This document shows, piece after piece, positions 10,146-18,165 of a stretch of 64,000 nucleotides of DNA. The stretch comes from Polynucleobacter hirudinilacicola (GTDB lineage Bacteria > Pseudomonadota > Gammaproteobacteria > Burkholderiales > Burkholderiaceae), in the NCBI RefSeq assembly GCF_002192535.1, contig NZ_NAIA01000002.1, positions 186,001 through 250,000 of the forward strand. Direction: 5' to 3'. The position numbers and the translations under genes were made by a program. A model generated the notes under the pieces. That model saw only the letters and a program-made list of their open reading frames with translations. It did not search any database and was not told where the DNA came from. Position 1 is the first letter of the stretch, and the number at the start of each line of letters is the position of its first letter.

Positions 10146-10721
10146 ATGCCGTTTAATCTTCCTATTGCCCTAACCTGGTTACGTGTTGCAGCAATTCCAT
10201 TGCTGGTGGCAATCTTTTATTTGCCTGGTGCCTGGTTAACCCCGTTTGAGAAGAATGTCATTGCAACCATCATCTTTGTATTTGCTGCGCTCACAGATTG
10301 GTTAGATGGATTTTTAGCCAGACGCATGCATCAAGAATCTGCTTTTGGACAATTTCTTGATCCAGTGGCGGATAAACTCATTGTGGCAGCTGCACTATTA
10401 GTCCTGCTGAATATGGATCGCGTTCAAGTATGGGTTGCTCTCATCATCATTGGCCGAGAAATTACGATCTCTGCTTTGCGAGAGTGGATGGCTTTATTGG
10501 GTGCCGGCAAAAGCGTTGCTGTGCACATGGTTGGAAAATTAAAAACAACCGCACAGTTGGTCGCAATTCCATTTTTGCTGCTGAATGACACTTTATTTGG
10601 ATGGCTAGATTGCGCCAGAATCGGCACTTGGCTAATTTGGGTGGCTTCATTTTTAACGCTTTGGTCCATGTTCTATTACATGAAAAAGGCCTTGCCGCAA
10701 TTGGCAGGCAAAATTGATTAA
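10146..10721 (+). CDS. pgsA: CDP-diacylglycerol--glycerol-3-phosphate 3-phosphatidyltransferase
   Basis: Integral membrane enzyme of phosphatidylglycerol synthesis. The CDP-alcohol phosphotransferase signature is complete: LTDWLDGFLARRMHQESAFG followed by QFLDPVADKL. Several hydrophobic segments are consistent with the six-helix fold. Length 191 aa is normal. It follows uvrC by 34 bp; the uvrC-pgsA pairing is common in proteobacteria. Two tRNA genes follow downstream. Confidence 0.95.
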   Translation: MPFNLPIALTWLRVAAIPLLVAIFYLPGAWLTPFEKNVIATIIFVFAALTDWLDGFLARRMHQESAFGQFLDPVADKLIVAAALLVLLNMDRVQVWVALIIIGREITISALREWMALLGAGKSVAVHMVGKLKTTAQLVAIPFLLLNDTLFGWLDCARIGTWLIWVASFLTLWSMFYYMKKALPQLAGKID

Positions 10722-10837
10722 ATCTCAAAAAGCCCAGCTAGATAAGGTTTTAGAGCGTATTTGAATAAGGTTGTTTTTGGCTTTCAAGGCCAATAATGCT
10801 TTCTCTAGGATTGTTTGTTAAACTACTGCCCTGTTAT

Positions 10838-10913
10838 GCGGGAATAGCTCAGCTGGTAGAGCGATACCTTGCCAAGGTATAGGTCGGGAGTTCGAACCTC
10901 CTTTCCCGCTCCA
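10838..10913 (+). tRNA. tRNA-Gly (GCC)
   Basis: A 76-nt cloverleaf with acceptor pair GCGGGAA/TTCCCGC, D-arm, anticodon stem CCTTG-CCAAGG around the anticodon GCC, T-arm GGTTCGAACC-like segment (GAGTTCGAACCTC) and an encoded 3' CCA at 10911-10913. Confidence 0.97.
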
Positions 10914-10920
10914 AGTTCGA

Positions 10921-10949
10921 TGGGAAGCCCTCAAAAGCTTCCCATTTTT
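10921..10949 (+). terminator. Hairpin with T-tail between the two tRNA genes
   Basis: Stem TGGGAAGC / GCTTCCCA (10921-10928 with 10937-10944) with an 8-base loop, followed by TTTTT. It starts 8 bases after tRNA-Gly, so tRNA-Cys probably has its own promoter or relies on read-through. Confidence 0.75.
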
Positions 10950-10964
10950 GATTTGAGTATCTGT

Positions 10965-11038
10965 GGCGCGTTGGCCGAGTGGTTAGGCAGGAGCCTGCAA
11001 AGCTTCGTACGGGGGTTCGATTCCCTCACGCGCCTCCA
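10965..11038 (+). tRNA. tRNA-Cys (GCA)
   Basis: A 74-nt cloverleaf with acceptor stem GGCGCGT/ACGCGCC, anticodon GCA in CCTGCAAAG, T-loop GGTTCGATTCC and an encoded CCA at 11036-11038. Confidence 0.96.
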
Positions 11039-11123
11039 GTAATTTCGCTTGACGAAATGGGGACATCCCCTAAAATACTTTCCAGTAATGTAAGCAATAC
11101 TCATTAACTACATAAAGCGAAAA

Positions 11124-11585
11124 ATGATCAATATTCATACCCTTAAAGTCGGAACACTCGCATTGTTCTTATCTGCTTTATTGGGCGCATGTGCCAGCTC
11201 TGGAGACTCTCCTACTGGGACTGCTAATGAGGTTCAGGAAATTCAGACTCAGCTGCTAGGCGATATGCCATTGCCAGCCGCCTCAAAAATTATTGGCGCA
11301 GATTCCTTAATCATTGGTCGTGGTGATAACTGGGTAGGCCGTGTAGTGTTGTCTGGTGTTCAAACACCAACAGATATTTATGCTTTCTTTCAGTCTGAGT
11401 ATCCACGTGCAGGATGGACGACTGTCAGTGCAGTGAAATCTAAAACCAGTATTTTGGTTTTCACAAAAGGTGATCGTACGGCTACAGTTGAATTAAATGA
11501 GGGCTCATTGACTGGACCAAAAACGATTATTACTATTACCTCCTCGCCAAAGAATGCAAACGTCGTTGCACCAAGCCGCAAGTAA
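11124..11585 (+). CDS. Small outer-membrane-type lipoprotein of unknown function
   Basis: A 153-aa protein with a lipoprotein signal peptide: positive n-region, hydrophobic stretch LALFLSALLG and lipobox LGAC, lipidated Cys at residue 23. The rest (PASKIIGADSLIIGRGDNW, a segment resembling small beta-strand domains, then SEYPRAGWTTVSAV) shows no family I can name. Ser follows the Cys at +2 after Ala (CASS), with no Asp retention signal, so sorting to the outer membrane is expected. It is preceded by tRNA-Cys and followed by a strong terminator, so it is likely monocistronic. Confidence 0.85.
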   Translation: MINIHTLKVGTLALFLSALLGACASSGDSPTGTANEVQEIQTQLLGDMPLPAASKIIGADSLIIGRGDNWVGRVVLSGVQTPTDIYAFFQSEYPRAGWTTVSAVKSKTSILVFTKGDRTATVELNEGSLTGPKTIITITSSPKNANVVAPSRK

Positions 11586-11604
11586 TCAATTAGTCGCCGA
11601 TTAA

Positions 11605-11629
11605 AAAAGGCCTCCACTGGAGGCCTTTT
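11605..11629 (+). terminator. Bidirectional terminator between the lipoprotein gene and lexA
   Basis: Perfect 11-bp stem AAAAGGCCTCC / GGAGGCCTTTT with loop ACT. A-rich and T-rich flanks let it serve both converging transcripts, the lipoprotein gene on the plus strand and lexA on the minus strand. Confidence 0.9.
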
Positions 11630-11646
11630 GCTTTATGTGGGTTGGC

Positions 11647-12366
11647 TTACAACCCTCCGGCCCGAATGAGACCAACAGCTTGGCCTTCAATAGCAAAGTT
11701 GGGCTGACGTCCATCTACCAGAATGTTCTTGAAGTCTGGATTCTCGGCTTGTAATTCAATCACCATGCCATTCGCTGTTTTCTTTTGTTGCCAGCGCTTT
11801 ACGGTCACCTCATCATCGAGACGAGCAACCACGATATCGCCATTGCGAACCTCTGTTGTTTTGCGAACAGCTAAATAGTCGCCATCCAAAATTCCAGCAT
11901 CACGCATGCTCATGCCAACCACTTTTAATAAGTAGTCAGCACCTTTACTAAATAAGCTCGGATCAATAGGAACTTGTTTTTCAATATGTTCTACAGCCAT
12001 GATTGGCGAACCAGCAGCAACACGTCCAATGAGCGGAAGAGTGAGTTGTTGTAATGCGCCCGATGGTAATGACATCTGACGATATTTATTGGTGTGATGC
12101 GTTTGATTAAAACGCTGTGGAATACGAATGCCACGAGAAGTACCAGGCGTTAGTTCGATGTAACCTTTTTTCGCTAATGCACGAAGGTGCTCTTCAGCGG
12201 CATTAGCAGATGCAAAGCCGAGTTGAGTAGCAATTTCTGCGCGAGTAGGTGGTGAACCACTCTCATCGATGGCCTTGGTGATTAATTCCAAAATCTCATT
12301 CTGGCGTGAAGTGAGCTTGGGGAGGGCAGTCAGCTCCTCTGGAAAATCGACTGTATTTATGTCCAT
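11647..12366 (-). CDS. lexA: SOS repressor LexA
   Basis: Transcriptional repressor that self-cleaves when RecA is activated. The N-terminal winged helix ([22 protein letters not shown]... [18 protein letters not shown]) precedes the cleavage site Ala-Gly in GRVAAGSPI, the catalytic Ser in [13 protein letters not shown] and the Lys in VTVKRW. The open frame runs back to a GTG at 12405, but an SOS box and a good -10/-35 pair end just before the ATG at 12366, so I prefer that start (239 aa). There is no Shine-Dalgarno sequence, so the mRNA is probably leaderless. About 20 residues precede the usual LexA N-terminus. Confidence 0.94.
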   Translation of the reverse strand: MDINTVDFPEELTALPKLTSRQNEILELITKAIDESGSPPTRAEIATQLGFASANAAEEHLRALAKKGYIELTPGTSRGIRIPQRFNQTHHTNKYRQMSLPSGALQQLTLPLIGRVAAGSPIMAVEHIEKQVPIDPSLFSKGADYLLKVVGMSMRDAGILDGDYLAVRKTTEVRNGDIVVARLDDEVTVKRWQQKKTANGMVIELQAENPDFKNILVDGRQPNFAIEGQAVGLIRAGGL

Positions 12367-12367
12367 A

Positions 12368-12401
12368 CTGGGATTGTATACAGCACTATTTGATAATTCA
12401 A
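12368..12401 (-). promoter_or_regulatory. lexA promoter with overlapping SOS box
   Basis: On the minus strand, -35 TTGAAT (12396-12401), a 17-bp spacer and -10 TACAAT (12373-12378). The sequence CTGG-N8-ACAG at 12368-12383 matches the LexA consensus CTGT-N8-ACAG with one mismatch and covers the -10 box, which fits autorepression. The expected transcription start is at or within a base or two of the lexA ATG. Confidence 0.75.
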
Positions 12402-12429
12402 GCACTTTTGCTGGGGGGATAATGGAAGA

Positions 12430-13506
12430 ATGAGCTCCAAACTAAATTCGCTGGAAAAATCACCCCATATCTTGGTTTTGGGAATGGGCGGCACCATTGC
12501 TGGTTTAGCCCCAAATCCAGCCGATCAGCCATTGCAATATCAGGCTGGACAGCTGAAGGTGGAGTCTTTACTGACCCATATCGAATCTGCGGTTCCAAAG
12601 AGTCTCAAGCTTATATCCGAGCAAGTAGCCAATATCAACAGCCGGAACCTGACGGAGGGCTTATTAAGTAATCTTGGCGAGGTTGTTAGGGCTTCCCTTG
12701 CTAATACCGAGGTTCTGGGGTTAGTGATTACTCATGGAACCGATACGATTGAAGAGACAGGCGTCTTTTTACAGCTTACCTGCGGTAATTATGCTCAAAT
12801 TTTAGGCAAACGGGTGATCTTAACCGGCGCTATGTTGCCATCAAACGCATCTCAAGCAGATGGCCCCTCTAACCTATTGGATGCCATTCGCTGGGCATCA
12901 ACCCCTTTGGATAATTGCCCTGGTGGTATTTATGCAGTGATGGATGGTAGAGGCTGCATGGCGATGGATTTGGCTAAACGACATGGCACAGCTTTGAACG
13001 CACCGATTCAAGCCTCTCCTAGTAGCTCGGTTGGCTTATTTAATCCCTCATGGCTTTGGGGTGTGAAGGCTAAACAGGCAGCCTGGACTGAAGATTTGCC
13101 TATCCCTAAGGGCGATGAATGGCCTTGGGTGGAGATCTTGACGAGCCATGCGGGTGCACGTTCTGAGACGATTAATATCTGGCTTAATTCTAGGGTCAAG
13201 GGATTAGTCCTCGCTGGATCAGGAATGGGTGGCTTGCATGATGCCTGGAAGGATTCTCTGGTAGCAGCTGTAAAACAGGGTGTTGCGCTCGTGAGAACCA
13301 CTCGAACCGGAGCTGGAGCTACCTTGAGTGATATTCCCGAAAAAGATCTAGACGGATGCTTGGCATCCGGTACTCTTTCTGCCCCCAGAGCCAGAATTGC
13401 GCTTCAATTAGCTCTGAATGCTGAAAAACAGGCTCAATTAACTGGTAAATCCCTGACTTGGCAGGATTTTTTTGCTAGAATAGCGGTCTTGCCTGAGTTT
13501 AGGTAA
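12430..13506 (+). CDS. L-asparaginase
   Basis: Hydrolyses L-asparagine to aspartate and ammonia. Both catalytic Thr motifs are present: LGMGGTIAG near the N-terminus and [15 protein letters not shown]. The later segments [19 protein letters not shown] and LAGSGMGG are typical of the AnsA/AnsB fold. At 358 aa with no signal peptide, it should be cytoplasmic. A weak ribosome-binding site (ATGGAAG) precedes the ATG. The gene is divergent from lexA with a very short intergenic region, so its promoter must share or overlap the lexA control region. Confidence 0.92.
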   Translation: MSSKLNSLEKSPHILVLGMGGTIAGLAPNPADQPLQYQAGQLKVESLLTHIESAVPKSLKLISEQVANINSRNLTEGLLSNLGEVVRASLANTEVLGLVITHGTDTIEETGVFLQLTCGNYAQILGKRVILTGAMLPSNASQADGPSNLLDAIRWASTPLDNCPGGIYAVMDGRGCMAMDLAKRHGTALNAPIQASPSSSVGLFNPSWLWGVKAKQAAWTEDLPIPKGDEWPWVEILTSHAGARSETINIWLNSRVKGLVLAGSGMGGLHDAWKDSLVAAVKQGVALVRTTRTGAGATLSDIPEKDLDGCLASGTLSAPRARIALQLALNAEKQAQLTGKSLTWQDFFARIAVLPEFR

Positions 13507-13563
13507 GCGCTAAAAAGCGGCATTAAAAGTGTTGTAGCAGTACCTACAATTTGTTACTACCTT

Positions 13564-13619
13564 GTCACACTGGCGCTAACTTTAAAAACCATCGAAAGTT
13601 AGCAAGACGCCCAGGTGAC
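13564..13619 (+). promoter_or_regulatory. Candidate S6:S18 autoregulatory leader of the rpsF operon
   Basis: A long imperfect hairpin lies 21 bp upstream of rpsF. It contains GTCAC/GTGAC (outer stem), CTGG/CCAG with single-base bulges, then GCTAACTTT/AAAGTTAGC (13575-13583 with 13595-13603) and an 11-base loop AAAAACCATCG. Position and architecture fit the known S6:S18 binding leaders, which repress their own operon. The conserved CCG box was not unambiguously placed, so the assignment is tentative. Confidence 0.5.
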
Positions 13620-13640
13620 TTTATCCTTAAGGAGTGTTAG

Positions 13641-14015
13641 ATGCGTCATTATGAAATCGTCTTTATCGTCCATCCGGACCAAAGCGAGCAAGTGCCTGCG
13701 ATGATCGATCGCTACAAAGCTACATTAGCAGCTGCGGGCGGCAAAATCCATCGTATGGAAGATTGGGGTCGTCGTCAGATGGCTTACATGATCGACAAAC
13801 TTGCTAAAGCCCATTACGTTTGCATGAACATTGAGTGCGACCAGAAAACTCTGGAAGAGCTCGAGCATGCGTTCAAATTTAACGATGCTGTTTTGCGACA
13901 CCTCATCATCAAGACTAAGAAAGCTGAAACAGAGCCTTCCATCATGATGAAAGAAGTGCAACGTGAAGAAGCGCGCAAATCAGCTCAAACCGAAGCTCCT
14001 GTAGCGGCGGAATAA
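13641..14015 (+). CDS. rpsF: 30S ribosomal protein S6
   Basis: Small-subunit protein that pairs with S18 on the platform. The family start [21 protein letters not shown] and the central segment [28 protein letters not shown] are unmistakable. 124 aa. A strong AAGGAG ribosome-binding site precedes the ATG. First gene of the rpsF-priB-rpsR-rplI-dnaB cluster. Confidence 0.98.
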   Translation: MRHYEIVFIVHPDQSEQVPAMIDRYKATLAAAGGKIHRMEDWGRRQMAYMIDKLAKAHYVCMNIECDQKTLEELEHAFKFNDAVLRHLIIKTKKAETEPSIMMKEVQREEARKSAQTEAPVAAE

Positions 14016-14074
14016 GTTAGAAATTTGAAGAGGAATACACAGACTAGAAAACGTATCAGAGAAGCGGAGCGGCG

Positions 14075-14368
14075 TTGAATCATTTCACCCTCACTGCAAT
14101 CTTGGTATCTAAAGACGCGATTCGATTTACACCAGCAGGAATACCGGTGATGCATTGCCAGCTAGAACATAGCGGCCAGGCAAACGAGGTAGGAGTGGCA
14201 AGGAAAATTCAGATGAGTGTTGAAGCCATAGCAATTGGTCCGATACAAAAGGATCTAGAGCAAATGGATTTAGGAACTGAGGCAGTGTTTGAAGGGTTCT
14301 TAGCACCGAAGACTCTACGTAATCAAAGACTGGTTTTCCATATTAACCATATTCAATTGAAAAATTAA
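14075..14368 (+). CDS. priB: Primosomal replication protein N (PriB)
   Basis: Single-stranded DNA binding OB-fold protein that stabilises PriA at stalled forks and helps reload DnaB. The segments [34 protein letters not shown] (start) and ... [27 protein letters not shown] fit the family, and the position between rpsF and rpsR is diagnostic. 97 aa. The start is a TTG at 14075 preceded by GCGGAG; no ATG lies nearby. Confidence 0.93.
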   Translation: MNHFTLTAILVSKDAIRFTPAGIPVMHCQLEHSGQANEVGVARKIQMSVEAIAIGPIQKDLEQMDLGTEAVFEGFLAPKTLRNQRLVFHINHIQLKN

Positions 14369-14381
14369 AGAGGAAATCATC

Positions 14382-14654
14382 ATGGCGTTTGGAAAGAAAC
14401 CCGATTTCAAAAAGAAACCAGCTCAGAACCCATTGTTCAAGCGTAAGCGTTATTGCCGTTTCACAGTTGGTGGCGTTGAGCAAATCGACTATAAAGATGT
14501 AGATACATTGAAGGACTTCATTGGCGAGAACGCCAAGATCACTCCTGCTCGTTTGACAGGCACAAAAGCAAAATATCAGCGTCAGTTAGATACTGCTATT
14601 AAGCGTGCTCGTTTCTTGGCTTTATTGCCATTCTCCGATCAACATAAGAAATAA
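14382..14654 (+). CDS. rpsR: 30S ribosomal protein S18
   Basis: Platform protein of the 30S subunit. The core [19 protein letters not shown] and [17 protein letters not shown] match the family. The N-terminus [21 protein letters not shown] is a basic extension common in beta-proteobacteria, giving 90 aa against 75 in E. coli. A good AGAGGAAA ribosome-binding site precedes it. Confidence 0.98.
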   Translation: MAFGKKPDFKKKPAQNPLFKRKRYCRFTVGGVEQIDYKDVDTLKDFIGENAKITPARLTGTKAKYQRQLDTAIKRARFLALLPFSDQHKK

Positions 14655-14667
14655 TTGGGAGCCCTCA

Positions 14668-15120
14668 ATGCAAATCATTCTTTTAGAAAAAGTAACAAAC
14701 TTGGGCAACCTCGGCGACGTAGTACGCGTTAAAGACGGTTTTGCTCGTAACTTCTTAATCCCACAACGTAAAGCGCGTCGTGCAACTGAAGCAGCTATTG
14801 CTGACTTTGCGGTTCGTCGCGCTGAGTTGGAAAAATTAGCCGCTGAGAAATTGGCTGCTGCACAAGCGGTTGGTACAAAGCTTAAGGACTTGGTTCTTGA
14901 AATCGGTCAAAAAGCAGGTGTTGACGGTCGTTTGTTTGGTTCCGTAACCAACCACGATATTGCTGATGCTCTCAAGGCTAAGGGATTTGCGATTGAGAAG
15001 TCTTCAATTCGTATGCCTACTGGCCCGTTGAAAATGGTTGGTGATCATCCTGTAGCGGTTGCGGTTCATACCGATGTAGTGACTGATATCACCATTCGTG
15101 TAGTCGGCGAGCAAGCTTAA
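14668..15120 (+). CDS. rplI: 50S ribosomal protein L9
   Basis: Extended two-domain protein bound at the base of the L1 stalk. The family start [30 protein letters not shown] fixes the ATG at 14668; the open frame extends to 14605 inside rpsR but that region is not conserved. A long connecting helix ([19 protein letters not shown]) separates the domains. 150 aa. Confidence 0.98.
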   Translation: MQIILLEKVTNLGNLGDVVRVKDGFARNFLIPQRKARRATEAAIADFAVRRAELEKLAAEKLAAAQAVGTKLKDLVLEIGQKAGVDGRLFGSVTNHDIADALKAKGFAIEKSSIRMPTGPLKMVGDHPVAVAVHTDVVTDITIRVVGEQA

Positions 15121-15144
15121 GTTTTAAATCTGTAAACTAGCCTC

Positions 15145-17640
15145 ATGGCTGAATCCCGTTCACGTTCCGTTACGCTGAATCCCGGCATGATGGGTTCTGG
15201 GGATGCAGTCGTGCAGGCTTTAAAAGTTCCGCCGCATTCTGTAGAAGCCGAGCAATCATTGCTCGGTGGTCTACTAATTGATAACACCGCCTGGGACCGT
15301 CTAGGTGGCGTGTTAACCGATAAAGATTTCTATCGTCCCGAACATGCTTTGATCTACAAGGTCGTTGCACGTTTAGTTGGCGACAATCACCCTGCAGACG
15401 TCATTACTGTTCATGATGCAATTAAATCTGAGCAGGGTGGTGATTTAGTGAGCGTTGATTACCTCAACTCATTAGCCCAAAATACTCCTAGTGCTGCGAA
15501 TATCAAAGGTTATGCCGATATTGTTCGTGATCGCAGTATTTTGCGCCGCTTGATTGAAGTTTCAGACAATATTGTTAACTCAGCTTTTGTTCCAGAAGGT
15601 CGTTCCGTTAGAACGCTTCTGGATGAAGCAGAGTCTCGTATCTTGCAAATTGGTGAAGAGGGTAGTCGCAAAGCAGATTACCTCGAGATCGAACCACTCT
15701 TGCGTTCAGTTGTTGCTCGTATTGATGAGTTGTACAACCGCCAAGGCGGCAGCGATATCACTGGTATTGCCACAGGGTTCATTGATCTAGATAAGCAAAC
15801 GAGCGGACTGCAAAAAGGTGATTTAGTGATTGTTGCTGGTCGTCCCTCAATGGGTAAGGCGCAACCACTAGATGCAAAAGTGAAAACGGTGGATGGTTGG
15901 AAGTTGATGGGCGATTTGCGTTTTGGCGATCGTCTCGCTTCTGTAGATGGCCAGCATTCCATGGTGACAGGTATTTACCCGCAGGGCATTAAGCAGATAT
16001 ACGAAGTTACTTTTTCTGATGGTCGTGTTGCTGAGTGTTGCGATGAGCACCTATGGCGTGTGATGTATCGAGATTGGTCTGAGCCACGCGTTATCAATAC
16101 TGTTCGCTTAATGGAAATGCTGCAGTGTGTTCGGTATAAGAATAGATTATGGATAGACCCTGTCTCAGGTGATTTTGGTCACTCGAATGAATTGCCGATT
16201 CATCCGTGGGTTTTAGGAGCATTGCTAGGTGATGGCACTCTAGCGCTATCCCATGGTTCAGTTATGTTTTCAACTAAGTCACCTGAACTTGTAGAGCGCA
16301 TGAATTTGCTTGCGAACTATGAGATGGAGCTGGTTCATGCAAATGCGTACGACTGGAGATTAGTCTCTAAAGCCAGAATCGCTGTAAATGGAGAGCGTCA
16401 AGCAGTTCCAGAGAATTATTTTAGGTCTGCGCTACAAGATATAGGTGTTCTGGGTTGCAGAAGTTTTGATAAATTTATTCCCGCTACTTATCTTGAGGCC
16501 AATAAGAATTCTCGTCTCGCATTGTTCCAAGGCCTGATGGACACTGATGGTTGGATTGAAAAGTGGGGTTCCATTCGCTATTGCACTGTCAGCAAACAAT
16601 TGTCTGAAGACGTTGCATCTTTAGCTAGATCATTGGGTGGTTTTTGCTCAATAGCGCATAAACAGTCTAGCTACACCTATAAGGGCGAAAAGAAGCAAGG
16701 CCGTTTATGTTATGTTTTGAATATGAGCTTTAGTTCAGGATTTGAAGCTTTCACTTTGCCTGAAAAGAAAGAAAGATTAAGGTTAAGCTGGGATCGACAA
16801 CGTAGATTGACCTTCAAAAGCATTGAGCCATCTAGAATTGCTCAAGCTCAATGTATCTCAGTAAGTCATCCCGATAGAACCTATGTTACTAATGATTACG
16901 TTGTGACTCATAACACTGCATTCGCCCTAAATATTGCTGAAAATGTAGCGCTTGCAGAAGGCTTACCAGTCGTAGTGTTCTCTATGGAGATGTCAGGCGA
17001 GCAATTGGCGTCACGTCTTCTGGGTTCAGTAGGGCGCGTTGATCAATCTCGTATGCGTACTGGCAAGTTGCAAGATGATGAGTGGCCACGTGTTACTGAT
17101 GCCATTGCCCGTTTAAGCAATACCCAGATTTTGATTGATGAGACTGGTTCTTTATCCAGTTTAGAGTTGCGCGCACGCGCACGTCGTATCGCCAGAAACT
17201 TTGGCGGCACTCTTGGTTTGGTGGTGATTGACTACTTGCAGTTGATGAGCGGCTCTGGTTCAGAGAATCGGGCAACGGAGATTTCTGAGATCTCTCGCTC
17301 CCTCAAATCTCTCGCAAAAGAATTGCAGTGCCCAGTCGTTGCACTCTCACAGTTAAATCGTGGTCTTGAGCAGCGTCCTAATAAACGTCCTATCATGTCT
17401 GACTTACGTGAGTCAGGCGCGATCGAGCAAGATGCTGACTTAATCATGTTTATCTATCGTGATGAGGTATATCACCCGGATACGACAACTGATAAGGGTA
17501 TGGCTGAGATCATTATCGGTAAGCAGCGTAATGGCCCAATTGGTACAGTGAGATTAAGTTGGCAAGGTCCGTATACCAAGTTCGATAATTTGGCGATGGG
17601 CTCAATTGGATACTCTTCTGGTGGATATGAGCCGTTCTAA
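15145..17640 (+). CDS. dnaB: Replicative DNA helicase DnaB with an in-frame intein
   Basis: Hexameric 5'-3' helicase of the replication fork. The N-terminal domain (PHSVEAEQSLLGGLLIDN) and the RecA-like domain are intact, but the Walker A motif GRPSMGK-T is interrupted after the Lys (residue 238) by a 352-residue intein; the helicase resumes at Thr591 with TAFALNIAENVAL. Later motifs include FSMEMSGEQLASRLL, VVIDYLQLMSG and ALSQLNRGLEQRPNKRP. Without the intein the protein is 479 aa, close to other DnaB proteins. The helicase can bind ATP only after splicing. Last gene of the rpsF cluster, followed by a terminator. Confidence 0.97.
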   Translation: MAESRSRSVTLNPGMMGSGDAVVQALKVPPHSVEAEQSLLGGLLIDNTAWDRLGGVLTDKDFYRPEHALIYKVVARLVGDNHPADVITVHDAIKSEQGGDLVSVDYLNSLAQNTPSAANIKGYADIVRDRSILRRLIEVSDNIVNSAFVPEGRSVRTLLDEAESRILQIGEEGSRKADYLEIEPLLRSVVARIDELYNRQGGSDITGIATGFIDLDKQTSGLQKGDLVIVAGRPSMGKAQPLDAKVKTVDGWKLMGDLRFGDRLASVDGQHSMVTGIYPQGIKQIYEVTFSDGRVAECCDEHLWRVMYRDWSEPRVINTVRLMEMLQCVRYKNRLWIDPVSGDFGHSNELPIHPWVLGALLGDGTLALSHGSVMFSTKSPELVERMNLLANYEMELVHANAYDWRLVSKARIAVNGERQAVPENYFRSALQDIGVLGCRSFDKFIPATYLEANKNSRLALFQGLMDTDGWIEKWGSIRYCTVSKQLSEDVASLARSLGGFCSIAHKQSSYTYKGEKKQGRLCYVLNMSFSSGFEAFTLPEKKERLRLSWDRQRRLTFKSIEPSRIAQAQCISVSHPDRTYVTNDYVVTHNTAFALNIAENVALAEGLPVVVFSMEMSGEQLASRLLGSVGRVDQSRMRTGKLQDDEWPRVTDAIARLSNTQILIDETGSLSSLELRARARRIARNFGGTLGLVVIDYLQLMSGSGSENRATEISEISRSLKSLAKELQCPVVALSQLNRGLEQRPNKRPIMSDLRESGAIEQDADLIMFIYRDEVYHPDTTTDKGMAEIIIGKQRNGPIGTVRLSWQGPYTKFDNLAMGSIGYSSGGYEPF
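15859..16914 (+). mobile_element. Class 3 intein with LAGLIDADG homing endonuclease in dnaB
   Basis: Intein of 352 residues (239-590 of the precursor), inserted between Lys and Thr of Walker A. It starts with Ala, not Cys or Ser. Block B reads CDEHLWRV with Trp304 two residues after the His; block F has Cys570 (AQCISVS); block G reads VVTHN with Thr588 before His589-Asn590, followed by Thr591. Trp, Cys and Thr at these places form the WCT triad of class 3 inteins, in which the block F Cys is the first nucleophile. The endonuclease has both LAGLIDADG helices: LGALLGDG (357-364) and LFQGLMDTDG (460-469), each with its acidic residue, so it may be active. Confidence 0.93.
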
Positions 17641-17679
17641 GTAAAAATTAAGTAGCCAGTGGCTAACAACTAAAAGATA

Positions 17680-17706
17680 AAAAAGCCTCGCGATGCGAGG
17701 CTTTTT
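17680..17706 (+). terminator. Terminator after dnaB
   Basis: 12-bp stem AAAAAGCCTCGC / GCGAGGCTTTTT with loop GAT, ending in T5. It lies 40 bp after the dnaB stop and before the convergent small secreted protein gene; flanks allow use in both directions. Confidence 0.92.
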
Positions 17707-17738
17707 ACTGACCATATATTTAACTGATCAATGTAATT

Positions 17739-18005
17739 TTATTTGCCACCCATACATTTTTTAATGGACGCATCTTTAGCTGCACCATACAAAGGCTTAC
17801 CATCTTTGCTGACTGCTTTAGCTTCGCAATCATTTGGCTTCGCATCGCCCATGCATTTTTTAATTGAGGCGTCTTTAGCTGCCCCATAAAGTGGCTTGCC
17901 TTCCTTGCTAACTGCTTTAGCTTCACAAGCGGCTTGATCTGCAAATGCATAAGAAGGAAGTACAAAACTTAGCGCAATACTTAAGGCAATGATAATTTTT
18001 TTCAT
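17739..18005 (-). CDS. Small secreted protein with two PsiF-like Cys-pair repeats
   Basis: An 88-aa protein with a Sec signal peptide (MKKIIIALSIALSFVLPSYAFA) and then two tandem 27-residue units running from CEAKAVSK to KKCMG. The units differ at one residue (Glu/Asp) although their DNA differs at about 13 silent sites. Each has one Cys near each end, suggesting a disulfide per unit in the periplasm. The layout resembles the PsiF repeat family, whose function is unknown. An AGGAGA ribosome-binding site precedes the ATG at 18005. It is transcribed away from the autotransporter. Confidence 0.85.
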   Translation of the reverse strand: MKKIIIALSIALSFVLPSYAFADQAACEAKAVSKEGKPLYGAAKDASIKKCMGDAKPNDCEAKAVSKDGKPLYGAAKDASIKKCMGGK

Positions 18006-18165
18006 ATGAATTCTCCTGGTTGATGTAATTACTATAGCTTCTAATTAAGCTTAAAACGATTATTAATGAATAATTCTAGTTAGGTATTAGCCCTAAGGTT
18101 AATTGATATTACCTATAAGGATAATTATCACTACTACCTTATTGCCCTTAATTATTTGCGCGCCA

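Noticed and set aside
10722..10837. Gap between pgsA and tRNA-Gly
   Set aside because: No open frame or clear hairpin; a promoter for the tRNA must be here but no convincing -35/-10 pair could be chosen.
17739..18005. CRISPR-like repeat impression from the tandem repeats
   Set aside because: Two coding repeats with no spacers; they are repeats in the protein.
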